Shown here piece after piece: positions 42,088 through 53,648 of a stretch of DNA of 64,000 nt. The first letter of the stretch is position 1. Each line of letters starts with the position of its first letter. Source of the DNA: Filosporella fistucella (lineage: Eukaryota; Ascomycota; Leotiomycetes; Helotiales); the NCBI GenBank assembly GCA_030077755.1, contig JAQJZZ010000018.1:1116001-1180000 (forward strand). Reading direction: 5' to 3'. A program made the translations under genes and the position numbers. Below the pieces are notes generated by a model, which was given only the letters and a program-made list of their open reading frames with translations, ran no database searches and was not told the origin of the DNA.

Positions 42088-43905
42088 TTATTCCCTCTTC
42101 TTCCAAATCTTAGCCTCATACGCCTCCACAAGCAGAGGCGCATCAATGCCAAACCTTTGGCATGGCTCCCAAGTCCTATCCTCCACTTTCGAATATCCCT
42201 TCCACTTGACCAGATAATGTTCGATACCACGGAACCTCTTCTTCCCAAGTATCTTTTCAGGCTCGTTCTCAATGACGTCCAAATCATCCTTTGCCAGTTG
42301 CCAAGATATAACCAGATCAGGTACATCTTCGGACATAGTCTCTTCTAGCTCCCATGTCCAGTCCTCTTCGTCTGGATAGCCTTCCCATTCAACGAGAAAT
42401 TCTAGACCTTCATCGGTGCTTCTTTCCGAATGGATTTTCTCAGGCACATATTCGCTCTCGTCCTGGTCTGGATCGTCATTCCCTTCGTTAATTTGCATCG
42501 AATCAGATTCTCCCTTCTCCACAATTGAATTCTCAGGTAAGTTTTCATCTTCTTCAAGATCATCAACTGTTTCTGCTTCAACCTTGCGAGATGGACTGGA
42601 CGGAGAGAATGATGTGACTGGCGTGCCGGCGGGTAAGGAGGATCGAGTTGCCCGGCGCATAGGCATCACAGTCAAGTTAGTATCGAAGCCACAAAGTGCC
42701 CGCGGAAGGCTTAGGCCCGAGCAGGGTTGATTCTCTGGCCCTGTGTTTGATTTACCATAAATGTTGCGGGAATCCAGGGAGTTCCACGGCGATGGTGGAG
42801 GGGAGGGGTATGAGAAGTTACTAGGCAGCATGTCTAAACACATTTTTTTCGGATGCGAAATTGTTGAAGGGCACGGGTGGGAATTGATCTTCCGTGGTCG
42901 ACCTCTCTTCCCACCCATTGCTATCTGCGAGCTTGGCTTAATCATGTCACTCGAAACTTTCCTTCTCTTGCGGGAATGTTCTGCCTGGACATCTTCATTC
43001 GCTCTTGTCCTCTTGGGCTGAGATTTCAGTGTCCATCCATTGCAGACAGAAATCTTGGGTCGTGATTTGCGGCGTGGGCCAGAATCTCTTTTGGGAACTA
43101 TGTATCCTTCCGGGTACTTGTATGTGACCCACTGATCGATAAGAATGTCCCAAGAAGTGTGGTCATCAACACAGAAAGGTTCGAGATATTTAATGCTTGG
43201 ATTGATATAGCCAGATTCGTTGCTGCAAGATTTTTGAGCATATTTGATCATTCTAGACTCGACCTCATCAGCTTTATAAGAAAGGCTCCCCTTCCTCTTG
43301 GTCTCATGAAATGCGAGAGTCCTGAGTCTAGTAAATTTCGCAAAAGCTCTCGCCTTATCACCAAATGACATATATCGGCAGAGATCATAAGCCAGTGATT
43401 GTAGACTATGCGAAACAATTGGACCGAGGCAAAGGTATCCTTCAATGACTAGCAAGTCGTGTTCCATGCTCACGCAAACATTGTCCAGGAGATTTGCACC
43501 TTTTCTCTTCACCAGTCGCTCATACGGCTCATGTTCCTTTGTGCCTTTAAATTGTGGAAGCCATGGCTTATATATCTTCAAAACAGCGTAGCGCGATAGC
43601 TGGCAGACTTGTAGGATCACAGAAGGAGGTGTCTTCGAGTATATTTTGCAGTCCTTCCAATATGAGACGGCCGTTCGGGCGTGAAACGGCGCCGTTATGA
43701 CGAGTTCGAATATTTGTAGTTGAATCTCAACAGGGAGATCATCGAATTGCGTCGGCATCTTGCGAAGATTTGCAATGGGATATGATATATACCATGAAGT
43801 TGTTGAGGTTCGTGTGAGAAGGAAACAGATTCGACGTGGGAAGGAGGACGCGACGCGCGCATAAGGTTCACTAGCGCGTTTTCCACTCACCCTTGCACTT
43901 TCCAT
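42088..43905 (-). CDS. 2EXR-domain protein with AT-hook and two chromodomains, 605 residues
   Basis: A single-exon minus-strand frame. ATG 43905 gives 605 residues; Met50 (43758) just before FDDLPVEIQLQIFELVI is an equally good start. Residues of about 54-150 are a 2EXR (F-box-like, FxDLPxEIxxxI) module. Residues 300-345 are basic and include an AT-hook core KRGRPRK (333-339), pointing to DNA binding. The C-terminus has two chromodomains. The first (about 484-523) has Tyr486, Trp507 and Tyr510, which could form a full methyl-lysine cage. The second (about 545-588) has Trp568 and Tyr571 but no aromatic at the first cage position (NEPEKI). A Ser/Pro-rich and then acidic stretch links the parts. 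Together these suggest a chromatin-associated protein that reads methylated histone. It borders AT-rich, RIP-like DNA. Confidence 0.88.
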   Translation of the reverse strand: MESARVSGKRASEPYARVASSFPRRICFLLTRTSTTSWYISYPIANLRKMPTQFDDLPVEIQLQIFELVITAPFHARTAVSYWKDCKIYSKTPPSVILQVCQLSRYAVLKIYKPWLPQFKGTKEHEPYERLVKRKGANLLDNVCVSMEHDLLVIEGYLCLGPIVSHSLQSLAYDLCRYMSFGDKARAFAKFTRLRTLAFHETKRKGSLSYKADEVESRMIKYAQKSCSNESGYINPSIKYLEPFCVDDHTSWDILIDQWVTYKYPEGYIVPKRDSGPRRKSRPKISVCNGWTLKSQPKRTRANEDVQAEHSRKRRKVSSDMIKPSSQIAMGGKRGRPRKINSHPCPSTISHPKKMCLDMLPSNFSYPSPPPSPWNSLDSRNIYGKSNTGPENQPCSGLSLPRALCGFDTNLTVMPMRRATRSSLPAGTPVTSFSPSSPSRKVEAETVDDLEEDENLPENSIVEKGESDSMQINEGNDDPDQDESEYVPEKIHSERSTDEGLEFLVEWEGYPDEEDWTWELEETMSEDVPDLVISWQLAKDDLDVIENEPEKILGKKRFRGIEHYLVKWKGYSKVEDRTWEPCQRFGIDAPLLVEAYEAKIWKKRE

Positions 43906-46900
43906 TTGAAAATGGATTCTCTTCCTGCTAAGCTCTCCGATCTGGAACTGCTACCAGGTTGCAAAATATATGGCTTCGGAAAAGCATTTATCTGTAGATT
44001 GGGTTTCTGAGACACTTTGGTGAAAAAAATAGAGCAGTATAACTGATTTATACTTGAGATAAGCGAGCATGAAAGGGGGAGACAAGTGGAAACACTCGGA
44101 ACTATTAGGTTGAAGCCAATATAATTCTGTGCATCTTCCATCGTTCTTGTAGTGTTGCTAAATAATCCCCTATGACACATGTGGGTCGTCATTTATGGTG
44201 TCTAGATGGGTATCGAACAGTGACAACTGCAGTTGGGATTTCAGGAGGACAAGGTGTAAAAGATGATTAACTCTTTGCCGGTTTCTTTTTTGTAATTGCT
44301 GCGAAACACACGAAATGCTCTGCTTCACGTCCATTAGTTTTCTGATACAACTCTTCTCCTTTCTAAGGGTCAAATCAAGGCTTATTCCTATGATATCTAC
44401 TCTGATTGCATATAAAGCACTCTGAGTGGCGTTCTCCTAATGTGTGACACCTGAGTCTGGCAAGTCATGTTTCGTCGCCTAGACCTCGTAGCCTTCGAAG
44501 TGGGAGGAGTATCCCAAATTCCGAATTCCCGCCCTAATCAAATGGGGCAACTATTCGGTTTACGTTGCATCCCACATGCAGAGCCGCATCCCCCTCCGAA
44601 AGGCTCGGGCCTCACCGAGTACCGCAAAAGAAAGTCACATGCATGACACCCATGAAAATGCCGGGCACGAGCATAACACGTCCTCAACTTGCTCCCACAT
44701 GGCAAATGCGTCGCCTAAAGTAAGGATATTTTCTGGTTATCGAGGACAGAGAGGCGTCGTCGAAGGCAACGTGCTTCCGCTGTCAATCTATGTGCATTTT
44801 AGTAAAAATGCTAGGGCGCAGGACATTTTGCAATTCCACGAGGTAATTGTTGCAGCTTTAGGAGATTATGTGTATTGAGTATAACACGAAAGAATCAACT
44901 GCAGGAAGAGGAACCATGTAGATTGCCATCAGTTGAGAGAAGAGTACTTCTCGCAAACAATCTACCGCAATCTCAACCTAGACTCCCAAGCAAGTGTTCG
45001 TGAGCCTCACTATTCTACGAAATCTTAGTGGAAGACAAACACAAAATCCACGACTGATAAAATACATGATCACATATGTGGTCTGATCTTCAAGCAAGTA
45101 GCTACAGAAGTACTCGGGTTAGGCATGAATGGGATAAGATGTAACACTGCTTATTCGGGCGATGCCAGCAAACTTGCGGCTCCGCAACCCACTGAGGATA
45201 TCTCAAGACATTGTATGTTGGGTGAAATTGATATAGAAAGTACATGCGAGGACAGAGATGGCCATTGTGCAGGAAAGCGGATTTGTTGCACGTCGTTATG
45301 CATTGCGGCCCAAACACTTTGGGATCGCGAGAGTTCCTCGAAGTGTGCTCTCCAAGACGATCATTGCTTTCTTATTCGCTTGGAATTCCAACTCGGTGAC
45401 GACTTCACTTCTTCTCAGGACCAGCGAGCCTAACACATGTCGACTGAATTTCAGCCGCCGTGTTTGTCGCTTCTGATCTCCTGATTTCGTCACAGTCTGA
45501 TCACACAGCATGAGTTTCCCTACCGTATGTAACAGCAACTCAAGGTCACAATCTCTCCACCGCAACCTTGCAACTAGTCATCAACAAACCCGTCCCATCG
45601 CATTATCTGAGAAACTTGAAAACACAGCTTGTTTGGGGATCCTCGGGAAGATCGCATACGTTGTGCAACGCTCGTCCGCCTCACATTCTAATTCCGTGTG
45701 GTGTGAAGAACCCAGGCATGGCATTCTTCCAGATGGCCCTGGTTATAATATGTGACTATCAAGTCTAGTCTGCGATCCAATAATTGATATGATCGCATTG
45801 CAACCACTAGGAGAAATGTGGAAATATTCTTGGGTTGATGGTGGTCAGCTGAAGTGCCGATAGATTGGTGATTGGATAATTCGTGCATTGAAAGGGATGT
45901 TCGGGTAGGAGAGCGAAGAGCTCTGAGGAGGTGATCAAAGTTCACACCAACAGCCGAAAGACTCAAGGAGAAGGTGTGGAGAGGTGCGGGGTTAGTGCGT
46001 TTCCCTCCAGGAAGCTTGATTGTGGTCGGATAATTGCTCACTGTCTATTATCGAGGATTGAAACTACTCTTGGACTCTTGGTATTACAATGACTGATATT
46101 TCGAAATTGTGCTCGGGTGCTGTACATCATTATGCAACAGTCCAGAAAATTGTGATTGCGATCGATTCATGCTGCTGTGGCATTTGTGGCTTGCATGCTG
46201 TCGATATCTGAGTTCCAGTGGGGCGATAACTGGGCGATTGCTGGGCGACACCAGGGCGTCGACCTCTCTCGTGTGGCTGATAAGATGCAGCTCGTTGCCT
46301 TGTCGTACTGTACCTCCGTAGAGTACGATGTGGATCGCACACCGTTATGCTTGCTATCACAGTCGAATCGGCAGAGATATGCACTTCGCCCAGCACATAT
46401 CGTAAAGGATGGAAGCTATGGTCTCTGATTGTCTGCAGCATCACGAACAAAGTTCAGTCTACGATGAGGTGCATAAGAGCATCGGGTCTGGTATGTATCG
46501 CATGCAGATTGCAGCACAGACAGCTGCAAATTCAACGACTTGCCTTCGACGTGTTCGCAGTGTCACCGTAATTTTCCCCAACTGACAGATAGAGATTCGA
46601 GAAGAGCCAGACGGCCGATTGTTTGTTGTCGGTTTCAAGTTGGATATAACATTTTGCACAGATGCACAATGGTCGCCAGAAATCACCATCTTAGCAGCGC
46701 AGGAACTGATTATTGATTGTCGCTCTCCAGTCCGCTTTCTCTCATGCTGTGACGAATTCTGGTTGTTTCTTGTCTGTCAACTAGAATTCTGATTTGCAGA
46801 GGTAACAGTGAAAGTCGAGTGGTGTGATTTCCCGCTCGGTGAGTGAGAAGGGTAGGTGAAAGGAGTCCTCCGGGCGTCGAGGCAACCATTTCTGGTTCGC

Positions 46901-48326
46901 ATATTAGATCGCCAAAGTTTGCTTCGTTAGCATTGACAGATGGCCTCTGTTTCCACACCTGTTTCCGGGCGAGGAGAAACCTTGGCTTGCTGGGCAAGCG
47001 TGCGTAGGAAAATGTGTTGACACGTTGTATAGAGTAACGATCGAGATGCGAAATGGAAGAGAGAGATGGTATTGATGGTGAAGTCAGAAGAGAATGCCTT
47101 CGAAGACCTGACTCGCTAGACCTACCTAGTTTGGAAAGGCGGTGAAGCCCTCCCCGCAACGACATCAATATTCTCTTTTCTTCATTCACCACAAAAAAGA
47201 AGCAACCATGGCTCTGCAGTACCTATAATGTTATGTTATCTAATTCGACCCCAGAAACATCGACATGGTGCTGCCGGACATTGTCCAATGCAAACCTTAT
47301 TCTCGAACATCCTGCTCGATCACTTGCTTGCGCGGTTAGCACGAACCTCAAAGCCAAGCTGCATGAAAGCTGAAGACAAGGTCCTGAAAGAGAGCTAGTG
47401 CTGATGTCGGAGCTTCGAATCCTCCACTCCCTCTAATTCCAGGTTCTTAATCCACCATACAATCTGCCTCGGATAGCTTCTGCCTCGCCCTGTCAGAAAG
47501 CGATATCAGCCAGAGAGGCTCTTTGCAGTGGTTGTGAGTGGTGACAGGCGCCTGGGCTGTGCAGCCAGGCTGCATACGCCTGTATAGGGCGTGACCTGCC
47601 TGCAACCATCTTCCGCCCAGCTCCGGGCGACAGAGCATATGGATGATAACGGACCCTGTCCACTTGAGAAGCTCTATTTCGAATTGGGTTTTGTAGCGGT
47701 AAGTCATCCAGACTCAAGTTCGCTCTTTTGGACGCAACGCCGAGTGACGAAGGACATGCGTTTGGTGGCTGCAATTCCATGCAACGAAGCGATGCATACC
47801 TTATGAAGTACTCGGTGAGTTGAGAGATCTGCGGAGTGCAGAGTGCTTCGTCGGCGTGTTGTTACTCGTGCCGGGCGGAAGTGCATTCCCTTCGATGCAC
47901 GAATTAGATGCAAAGGTCAGCCCCGCTACGCCGCACCGCTCTCAGTCTGAGTCGGAGTATGAACCCCTCCCTTCCTGCAAATGCAAATAGGTAACCATCA
48001 AATAGTAAGGTATGCCACAATCCTGCGACTGCAGGCCGAGTCCATCAGTCATATATTCTTCTCCCACCCACACCCTTTCGAAACCCTATTGCACTGCTCG
48101 CCTCACTTTACGCTCTGTTAATCTTGGTCGCAACTCTCGGCTTTCTCGTGCTAGGGGAGCTTGTTCGAACATATAGCCTCGTCGCCCGTCCTTCTTGGGA
48201 TCTTCACTTCCAAGTCCATCTCATCCCTAGCAGTCACGCCCCGTCACAGCATCGTCGCTGTTCTTCTCGGTGCCAGGCTTTATTCTTGCCTCACTTGTTC
48301 CAACAGCCTTCAGAGACATCTACAAC
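43906..48326. other. 4.4-kb gene-poor region
   Basis: Many medium frames on both strands but no recognisable domain, splice-consistent gene, tRNA or repeat. Frames at 44576-44878 (+, 100 codons from a true ATG) and 46710-47192 (-, basic, Ser-rich, no ATG at its start) are the longest clean ones and remain unassigned. The last 250 bases are the CT-rich leader of the next gene. Confidence 0.4.
44576..44878 (+). CDS. Unassigned ORF, 100 residues
   Basis: From ATG 44576 to a stop at 44878. Polar, His-rich N-terminal half (HMHDTHENAGHEH) and a more structured-looking C-terminal half (IYVHFSKNARAQDILQFHE). No family recognised and no partner exon found; it may be chance. Confidence 0.2.
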   Translation: MQSRIPLRKARASPSTAKESHMHDTHENAGHEHNTSSTCSHMANASPKVRIFSGYRGQRGVVEGNVLPLSIYVHFSKNARAQDILQFHEVIVAALGDYVY

Positions 48327-50234
48327 ATGTCCGGACAACAGCACGGCAATCCACCTCCTCCCCCACCGGCGCCAGCAATCAGACCTGGTGGCGGTCCTCC
48401 TCCAAACTTCCCCGGGCCAGGAGGCAACCATCAAGGACCCCCACCACTACCAGCAAATTTCCGCCCAGGGCCTCAGAATGGAGGTGGTGGCGGGAATGGC
48501 GGCGGTGGAGGGAACGGCCCGCAAACATTTCAGTTGCCAATGCGTCAACCTCTCCAGCAATCATTTCGAGTCCGTGACCTGACTCCAAAGGTCAAGCTTG
48601 ATGAAGCAACCGCTCGCAAGAAGCTGACATCTTACCGAGTCTATACGATTCGCAAGGAAACACCTGCGAATCCGAAAGACAAGCCTACCTGGGCCCGCTC
48701 TCAGATAATTGAGGAGCGACTTGATCAAGATACTATCAAGAAGCAGATCAAGAAGCTCGATGAAAATCGAAAGACGGTGACGGATAAGAAGACCTCTCTT
48801 GCTCAATTCCAACAAGGGCAAGTGACCAGTCTTTTGGACGATCTTGGATCAAATGAACACGACCGCATGTTCGATTGGTCGCTTGTTCAACTTGACAGCA
48901 AACTGAAACCTGCGAGCTTGAAATCTTCATCCTCATCAAAGAAAAAAGCCATATACGAGACCGTCACAATAACAGTGTACGTGAAGAGAGAACCACTCCC
49001 AGATTTGAATTGTGTCATGTTGTGGCAAGCCATAGACAAGCACAATCAAGACATGCTGCGACCACCACCACCACCACAACATCCGCCTCCTCAACAGCAT
49101 CAGCCTCTCCCACGTCCACCCCCACAACAGAATCACCAAGGGGGCGGTCCACCGAATGGCGGTCCACAATTCTTCGAAGTGCACAAAAACAACGGTGCCG
49201 GAGGAAACAAGCCACAGACCAAAGTGTACCCGGTACAGAAAGGAAAGCCTCATGATCGGAGAAAATCTCATCATGAGTCGGATTCTGATTCTGATTCCTC
49301 CTCTGAGAGCAGCGTTTGTTTCACTGATAGCGAATCGGATTCCTGCACAGAGGCTTCTAGCATGCCGTCAGATAAAGGCAGTAGACGGCACAGCAAAAAC
49401 CGTACCCGAAAACACAGCAGATCTTCACGCGGTCCGATATATCGTGTTGACCATCGACTGGATCGGCCCAGTGAGGCATATGGAATTCCACAACAACGCC
49501 CATACGCCCCAGAGATTCCTCGAGCACTAGGGGTTGATCCAATTCACTCTGCATACATTGCTGGCAAGGAGGATGCAATGGCAGAACGATACGGTATCAA
49601 TGCACCTCTTTCGCCCCCACAACAAGTCGTGCAGCCCATCGTCATTGATCGTATTATCGAACCCAGAACAGTAGTTTCGTATGGACGTGTCCAGCCACAA
49701 ATTTCGGAGCGCCCTCGTTTCATTGAGCCATCTTATGTCAGTGACAGAGACAGATATGACGGCGAATTGCGACTTCGTCAGGAGGAGCAACAGCTTAAGC
49801 GATTGGATATTGAGACTGATTTCAGACGACGTGAAATTGAAGACGACATGAGACACCGAGAAATCGAGAATGGGATCCGGATTCGGCAGCAAGAGGAAGA
49901 CGCCATCAGACGTCGGGAGAGTGATATGCTCAGACGGCAACGAGATGCCGAAGAATATATGGTCGACAGACGATCCTCATTTATTGAGCCCAGACCAACC
50001 TTCGAACGACGACAGAGTTCACCTGTTGCTTTCTCTCCATTGCGACGAGAATTTCTCGAGCGACGCCCGAGCGAAGTAAGGCCACAGTATCTCGATCGAG
50101 GTTACAGTGAATCAAGAGCAGAGTACCGACGACCCGCACCCCCGAAGTTGGTTCCGAATCCCTTCAGCCCTATTCAACTCCAACGCCGCTATCCTCCAAG
50201 CACGAGCACTATGAGTACATCTGATGGGTGGTAA
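48327..50234 (+). CDS. Large disordered Pro/Arg-rich protein, 635 residues, unknown function
   Basis: The frame is open upstream, but ATG 48327 (MSGQQHG) is the first ATG in it. Residues of about 8-75 are Pro/Gly-rich (PPPPPPAPA, GGGGGNGGGGG). Residues of about 80-235 look folded and conserved (FRVRDLTPKVKLDE, RKKLTSYRVYTIRKE, MFDWSLVQLDSK, ETVTITVYVKREPLPD). Residues of about 240-300 are Pro/Gln/His-rich. An acidic Ser/Asp tract (SDSDSDSSSESS) is followed by an Arg/Ser/Lys-rich stretch (near 350-380). Residues of about 460-560 hold a charged, likely coiled-coil segment with repeated RRREIE/MRHREIE-like units. I do not recognise the family. Composition suggests a nuclear or RNA-associated scaffold, which is inference. 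No intron seen. Codon use is even along the frame, supporting a real gene. Confidence 0.82.
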   Translation: MSGQQHGNPPPPPPAPAIRPGGGPPPNFPGPGGNHQGPPPLPANFRPGPQNGGGGGNGGGGGNGPQTFQLPMRQPLQQSFRVRDLTPKVKLDEATARKKLTSYRVYTIRKETPANPKDKPTWARSQIIEERLDQDTIKKQIKKLDENRKTVTDKKTSLAQFQQGQVTSLLDDLGSNEHDRMFDWSLVQLDSKLKPASLKSSSSSKKKAIYETVTITVYVKREPLPDLNCVMLWQAIDKHNQDMLRPPPPPQHPPPQQHQPLPRPPPQQNHQGGGPPNGGPQFFEVHKNNGAGGNKPQTKVYPVQKGKPHDRRKSHHESDSDSDSSSESSVCFTDSESDSCTEASSMPSDKGSRRHSKNRTRKHSRSSRGPIYRVDHRLDRPSEAYGIPQQRPYAPEIPRALGVDPIHSAYIAGKEDAMAERYGINAPLSPPQQVVQPIVIDRIIEPRTVVSYGRVQPQISERPRFIEPSYVSDRDRYDGELRLRQEEQQLKRLDIETDFRRREIEDDMRHREIENGIRIRQQEEDAIRRRESDMLRRQRDAEEYMVDRRSSFIEPRPTFERRQSSPVAFSPLRREFLERRPSEVRPQYLDRGYSESRAEYRRPAPPKLVPNPFSPIQLQRRYPPSTSTMSTSDGW

Positions 50235-51148
50235 ATTATTCTTGCGTCTTTCACTGTCTCTTGTCTTGTCCCCTCTCTAGATTGGGTCCGCAAGGGTTGG
50301 GGTTTTGATTCAGCTAGCAATTTGCAGTGATGCAGTGTGTACATCTTTGGGGGGCCTATTGACATTCAGTTATCTGGCAGGTATGGGATCTGTATTTTGG
50401 GAAACTTCTTGTTGATATCCTTTGCCACGTCCTTTCTGGGTGGTTATCTTTGCAGTCGAGCTTTTGAAAAGGACTTCTTATGACTGATGATTTTTCATAT
50501 GTACCTCATATCAGATACCATGTACTTTGATGTACTAGTAAAACAATTACAGAAAGTTTAACCTACGTCTTTCAAATGCCTCAAAATAAGCAAAGTGAAG
50601 CAATTGAACTCGATGCGAACAAGCCCTTTTATGCGTGAATTGGATGAATGGGGGCGTGGGATTTAGGATTGGGGGAAGGGAAATGTGCTGCGTCTCTGCC
50701 CAAACAGAATTGCTGGCATGCATGCAACAGGCTCCGGGAGGTCTTTCGAAACTGTTCGTTGGCACGGATGAGCGCAAGGAAATCCCGAGGCAGCGGGATG
50801 ATCATTCAAGTCGCCAATTGAGGTATTTCGACAGAAGAATTTCTCCACGCCATTGGTCAAGTACACTTGTATCAACTATTCCTTCGAAACTATGATTGCT
50901 TTTGTGGAGTTGAAGATTTTTCTTTGGACAGCACGTGAAAAAATTGGGACATTGCAGTCTCAGGCACTGGCCTGTCAATTCGCGTAACCATAAAAGGTGG
51001 AGGGGTAGGTTGGACTAACCCCACCGACATCTCAAAACATCAGATTTCTGATACCTCTCAGCTCCTCTCAGAACATCACAAACATCTCGAGATACTCTAA
51101 ATTCCTTAATCTAACTAATCGAATCACCTGTAATAAACAATCGCAATC
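50235..51148. other. Intergenic, TPI promoter
   Basis: The 3' region of the disordered-protein gene, then the upstream region of TPI. A CACGTG element lies near 50931-50936. An AC/CT-rich leader (ACATCACAAACATCTCG) precedes ATG 51149, typical of glycolytic genes. Confidence 0.5.
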
Positions 51149-52145
51149 ATGGCTCGTCAATTCTTCGTCGGCGGTAACTTCAAGATGTTAGTCTTTCTCG
51201 GTGAGATGGATGGAGCTGAGACCACAACGGATGAGAGCTGATAACTTCACGATTTCAGGAATGGCTCTGTTGAGACCATCAAAAAGATTATCGGATACCT
51301 CAACGACGCAAAACTCGATCCAAATACTGGTTCGTTTTCCACTTTCATTCTTGTTGACTCGAACTCTCAACCAAAACTCGGTGTGGCTCGTATCACAAAG
51401 CCAAGATACAAGAATGCACAATGAAACAATTGCTGATGGTTGTGAATGATAGAGGTTGTCATCGCCCCACCATCTCTCTACCTCCTCCTCGCCCGCGAGC
51501 ACCTCAAAGCCCCTCTCGAAGTCGCCGCCCAAAACGTCTTCGACAAGCCCAACGGAGCCTTCACCGGTGAGATCTCAGTCGATCAGCTCAAGGATTCAGG
51601 AATTACCTGGACTCTGCTAGGTCACTCTGAGCGTCGTGTTATTTTGCAAGAGGACGACGTCTTCGTTGCCAACAAGACCAAGGCTGCTCTCGATGGTGGT
51701 ATCGGAGTTATTTTCTGCTGCGGAGAGAGTCTCGAGCAGAGAGAGAGCGGATTGACAATTGATGTCGTTACAAAACAACTCAAGGCTGTCAAGGATAAAG
51801 TCCAAGACTGGAGCAAGATCGTTGTCGCATATGAGCCTATCTGGGCTATTGGAACCGGCAAGGTCGCCAGCACAGAGCAGGCCCAGGAGGTCCACGCCGC
51901 TATCCGTGAATGGTTGAAGAAGGAGGTTAGTGAGAAGGTTGCAGAGGAGACCAGAATTATCTACGGAGGCAGTGTCAGCGAGAAGAATTGCAAGGATTTG
52001 AGCAAGCAACCTGATATCGACGGATTCTTGGTTGGTGGTGCATCTTTGAAGCCGGCTTGTAAGATTTTCCCTTTCCGGACTGTCCTAGAAGGTTATGTGC
52101 TAATGAACTTTGCTAGTCGTCGATATCATTAACAGCCATTTGTGA
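51149..52145 (+). CDS. TPI1: Triosephosphate isomerase
   Basis: join(51149..51186,51259..51329,51453..52058,52117..52145) gives 744 bases, 247 residues. It interconverts dihydroxyacetone phosphate and glyceraldehyde 3-phosphate in glycolysis, in the cytosol as a dimer. The active-site set is complete: Asn10 and Lys12 in GGNFKMNG, His94 in LLGHSERR, Glu164 in [12 protein letters not shown], and the phosphate-binding GGSV and LVGGASL loops near the end. The first intron splits the codon of Met13, two residues after the N-terminal motif. The last exon encodes only FVDIINSHL. Length is normal for the family. Short introns (72, 123 and 58 bases) have standard ends. Confidence 0.97.
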
Positions 52146-53648
52146 CTATATGAAAAAGGTCAGACAGATTCACGACTGTAAATGCTCTCCGTTCCAACTT
52201 AGTAGCTGAATGGGAGATTATGAAGAAATACAACCACATTCCATATCAGGTGTGATATGCAACTATGAGGATTCTCTATCTCCTTTTCATCCCTCTTACT
52301 CTCTATTCCAATATCATTATGTCCCTGAACTCAAATAACCATGACCAATCTCCTCCTCTCCCTTCTCTCTCTCTTCTCTCTCTCTTCTCTCTCTCTTCTC
52401 TCTCTCTTCTCTCTCTCTTCTCTCTCTCTTCTCTCTCTCTTCTCTCTCTCTTCTCTCTCTCCTCTCTCTCTCTTCTCTCTCTCTTCTCTCTCTCTTCTCT
52501 CTCTCATAACCCTACCTCTCACCCACGCCTTTCAAGCCCTCCTCTCCCATTTCCTAGACATACTCTTCAATCCCGCCTTCCGACGTCTAGCAATCGGCTT
52601 TTTTTCTACTTACGTATATCCTCATAGGAACTGCTGAGGCGGCACTGGATCTCTTATTTTACACGTTGAGAACGATGCTCTTGGTTTTGATGATAGTGTT
52701 CACGTGGTCGGCTTTGTTAGAATGGATGGCGGGTGTTTTAGAGGGGGTGGGGTGAATATAGTGGAGAGGTGGGAGATGGGGATAGGAAGGATTTTAGGGT
52801 TGGGATAGGGGTGTAGGTGAGGAGTGGATAAAGAGAATGAGTTACTGTTACGGGTAAGTCTGTACGCACTTGTGCATACTCATAGGAAGGTGAATTTCCC
52901 AATATCCATAAACATTCGTATGCTGTCATGAACTCTTCCTTCCAAAGCCCTCGATTTGAGTTCAAATTTACTTCTTCGAATAAAGTGCCTCTAAACCCTT
53001 AATACTTGTGTTCACTTACACCCCTCAGCTTAACATCGTATCAAATCTGTATCAACAAAGAGATAGACTTGTGAGACTCAAGGCGGACAGGCACTTACAA
53101 TTCACTTTCCCCTTTCGCTGCTTCTCGAAACTGTTGGATGTGAAATGCCAACCTTTCTTCTGTCCTGAACGAAAAATGTGGACTTTGCTTCTTAGGAAAA
53201 TTTAGGCTGCTTGAAAATTGTAATCACAACTGTAACAGGAAGTAAGGACGTTATAATGTCCTACCCAGACTATGGAATGGCTAGATATTATTGCCGGAAG
53301 GTTGAAAACTGGGGGTTCTAACAATCGACAGAGTAGTATGCTGTCTGAAAATATGAAGCGAAGCTTGACTCTACGCCTCGCAATCTGATAGGTACTACAT
53401 GAATTCTCGAAAGGTGAACGGGAGCCCAAAAAAAAACAGGTATTAATAGCACGACTGGTATGCAAGGCACCAAATTCCACCCCCTTGGCAATTGCGACAT
53501 GTCGAGTCTGTGATCAACGAAATTCGCTAGGAAATTTTCATGAATCAAAATCTGGAGGCAAAGTGGTATTAAGTAGTAGGTAAATTTTCAGACCGTTCAC
53601 GAGTAAGGATATCTTTTCCAAACGCCATCCCAATAACCATACACCATC
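52146..53648. other. Intergenic with minisatellite
   Basis: Between TPI and the protoglobin gene, convergent ends. Contains the 11-bp minisatellite at about 52365-52505. Otherwise no gene seen. Confidence 0.5.
52365..52505. repeat. 11-bp CT minisatellite, about 12-13 copies
   Basis: TTCTCTCTCTC repeats with an exact 11-base period over about 140 bases, with one unit changed (CTCCTCTC) near 52460. The period shifts frame each unit, so open frames here (Ser/Leu-Phe on plus, Arg/Glu on minus) are artefacts. It lies just 3' of TPI. Confidence 0.85.

Noticed and set aside
46710..47192. A 160-codon basic, Ser-rich minus-strand frame.
   Set aside because: No ATG at its start (GTG codons; first ATG is internal), no domain, and low-complexity composition.
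52265..52637. Leu/Ser/Phe-rich and Arg/Glu-rich frames over the CT tract.
   Set aside because: They are artefacts of the 11-base minisatellite, which is open in several frames.
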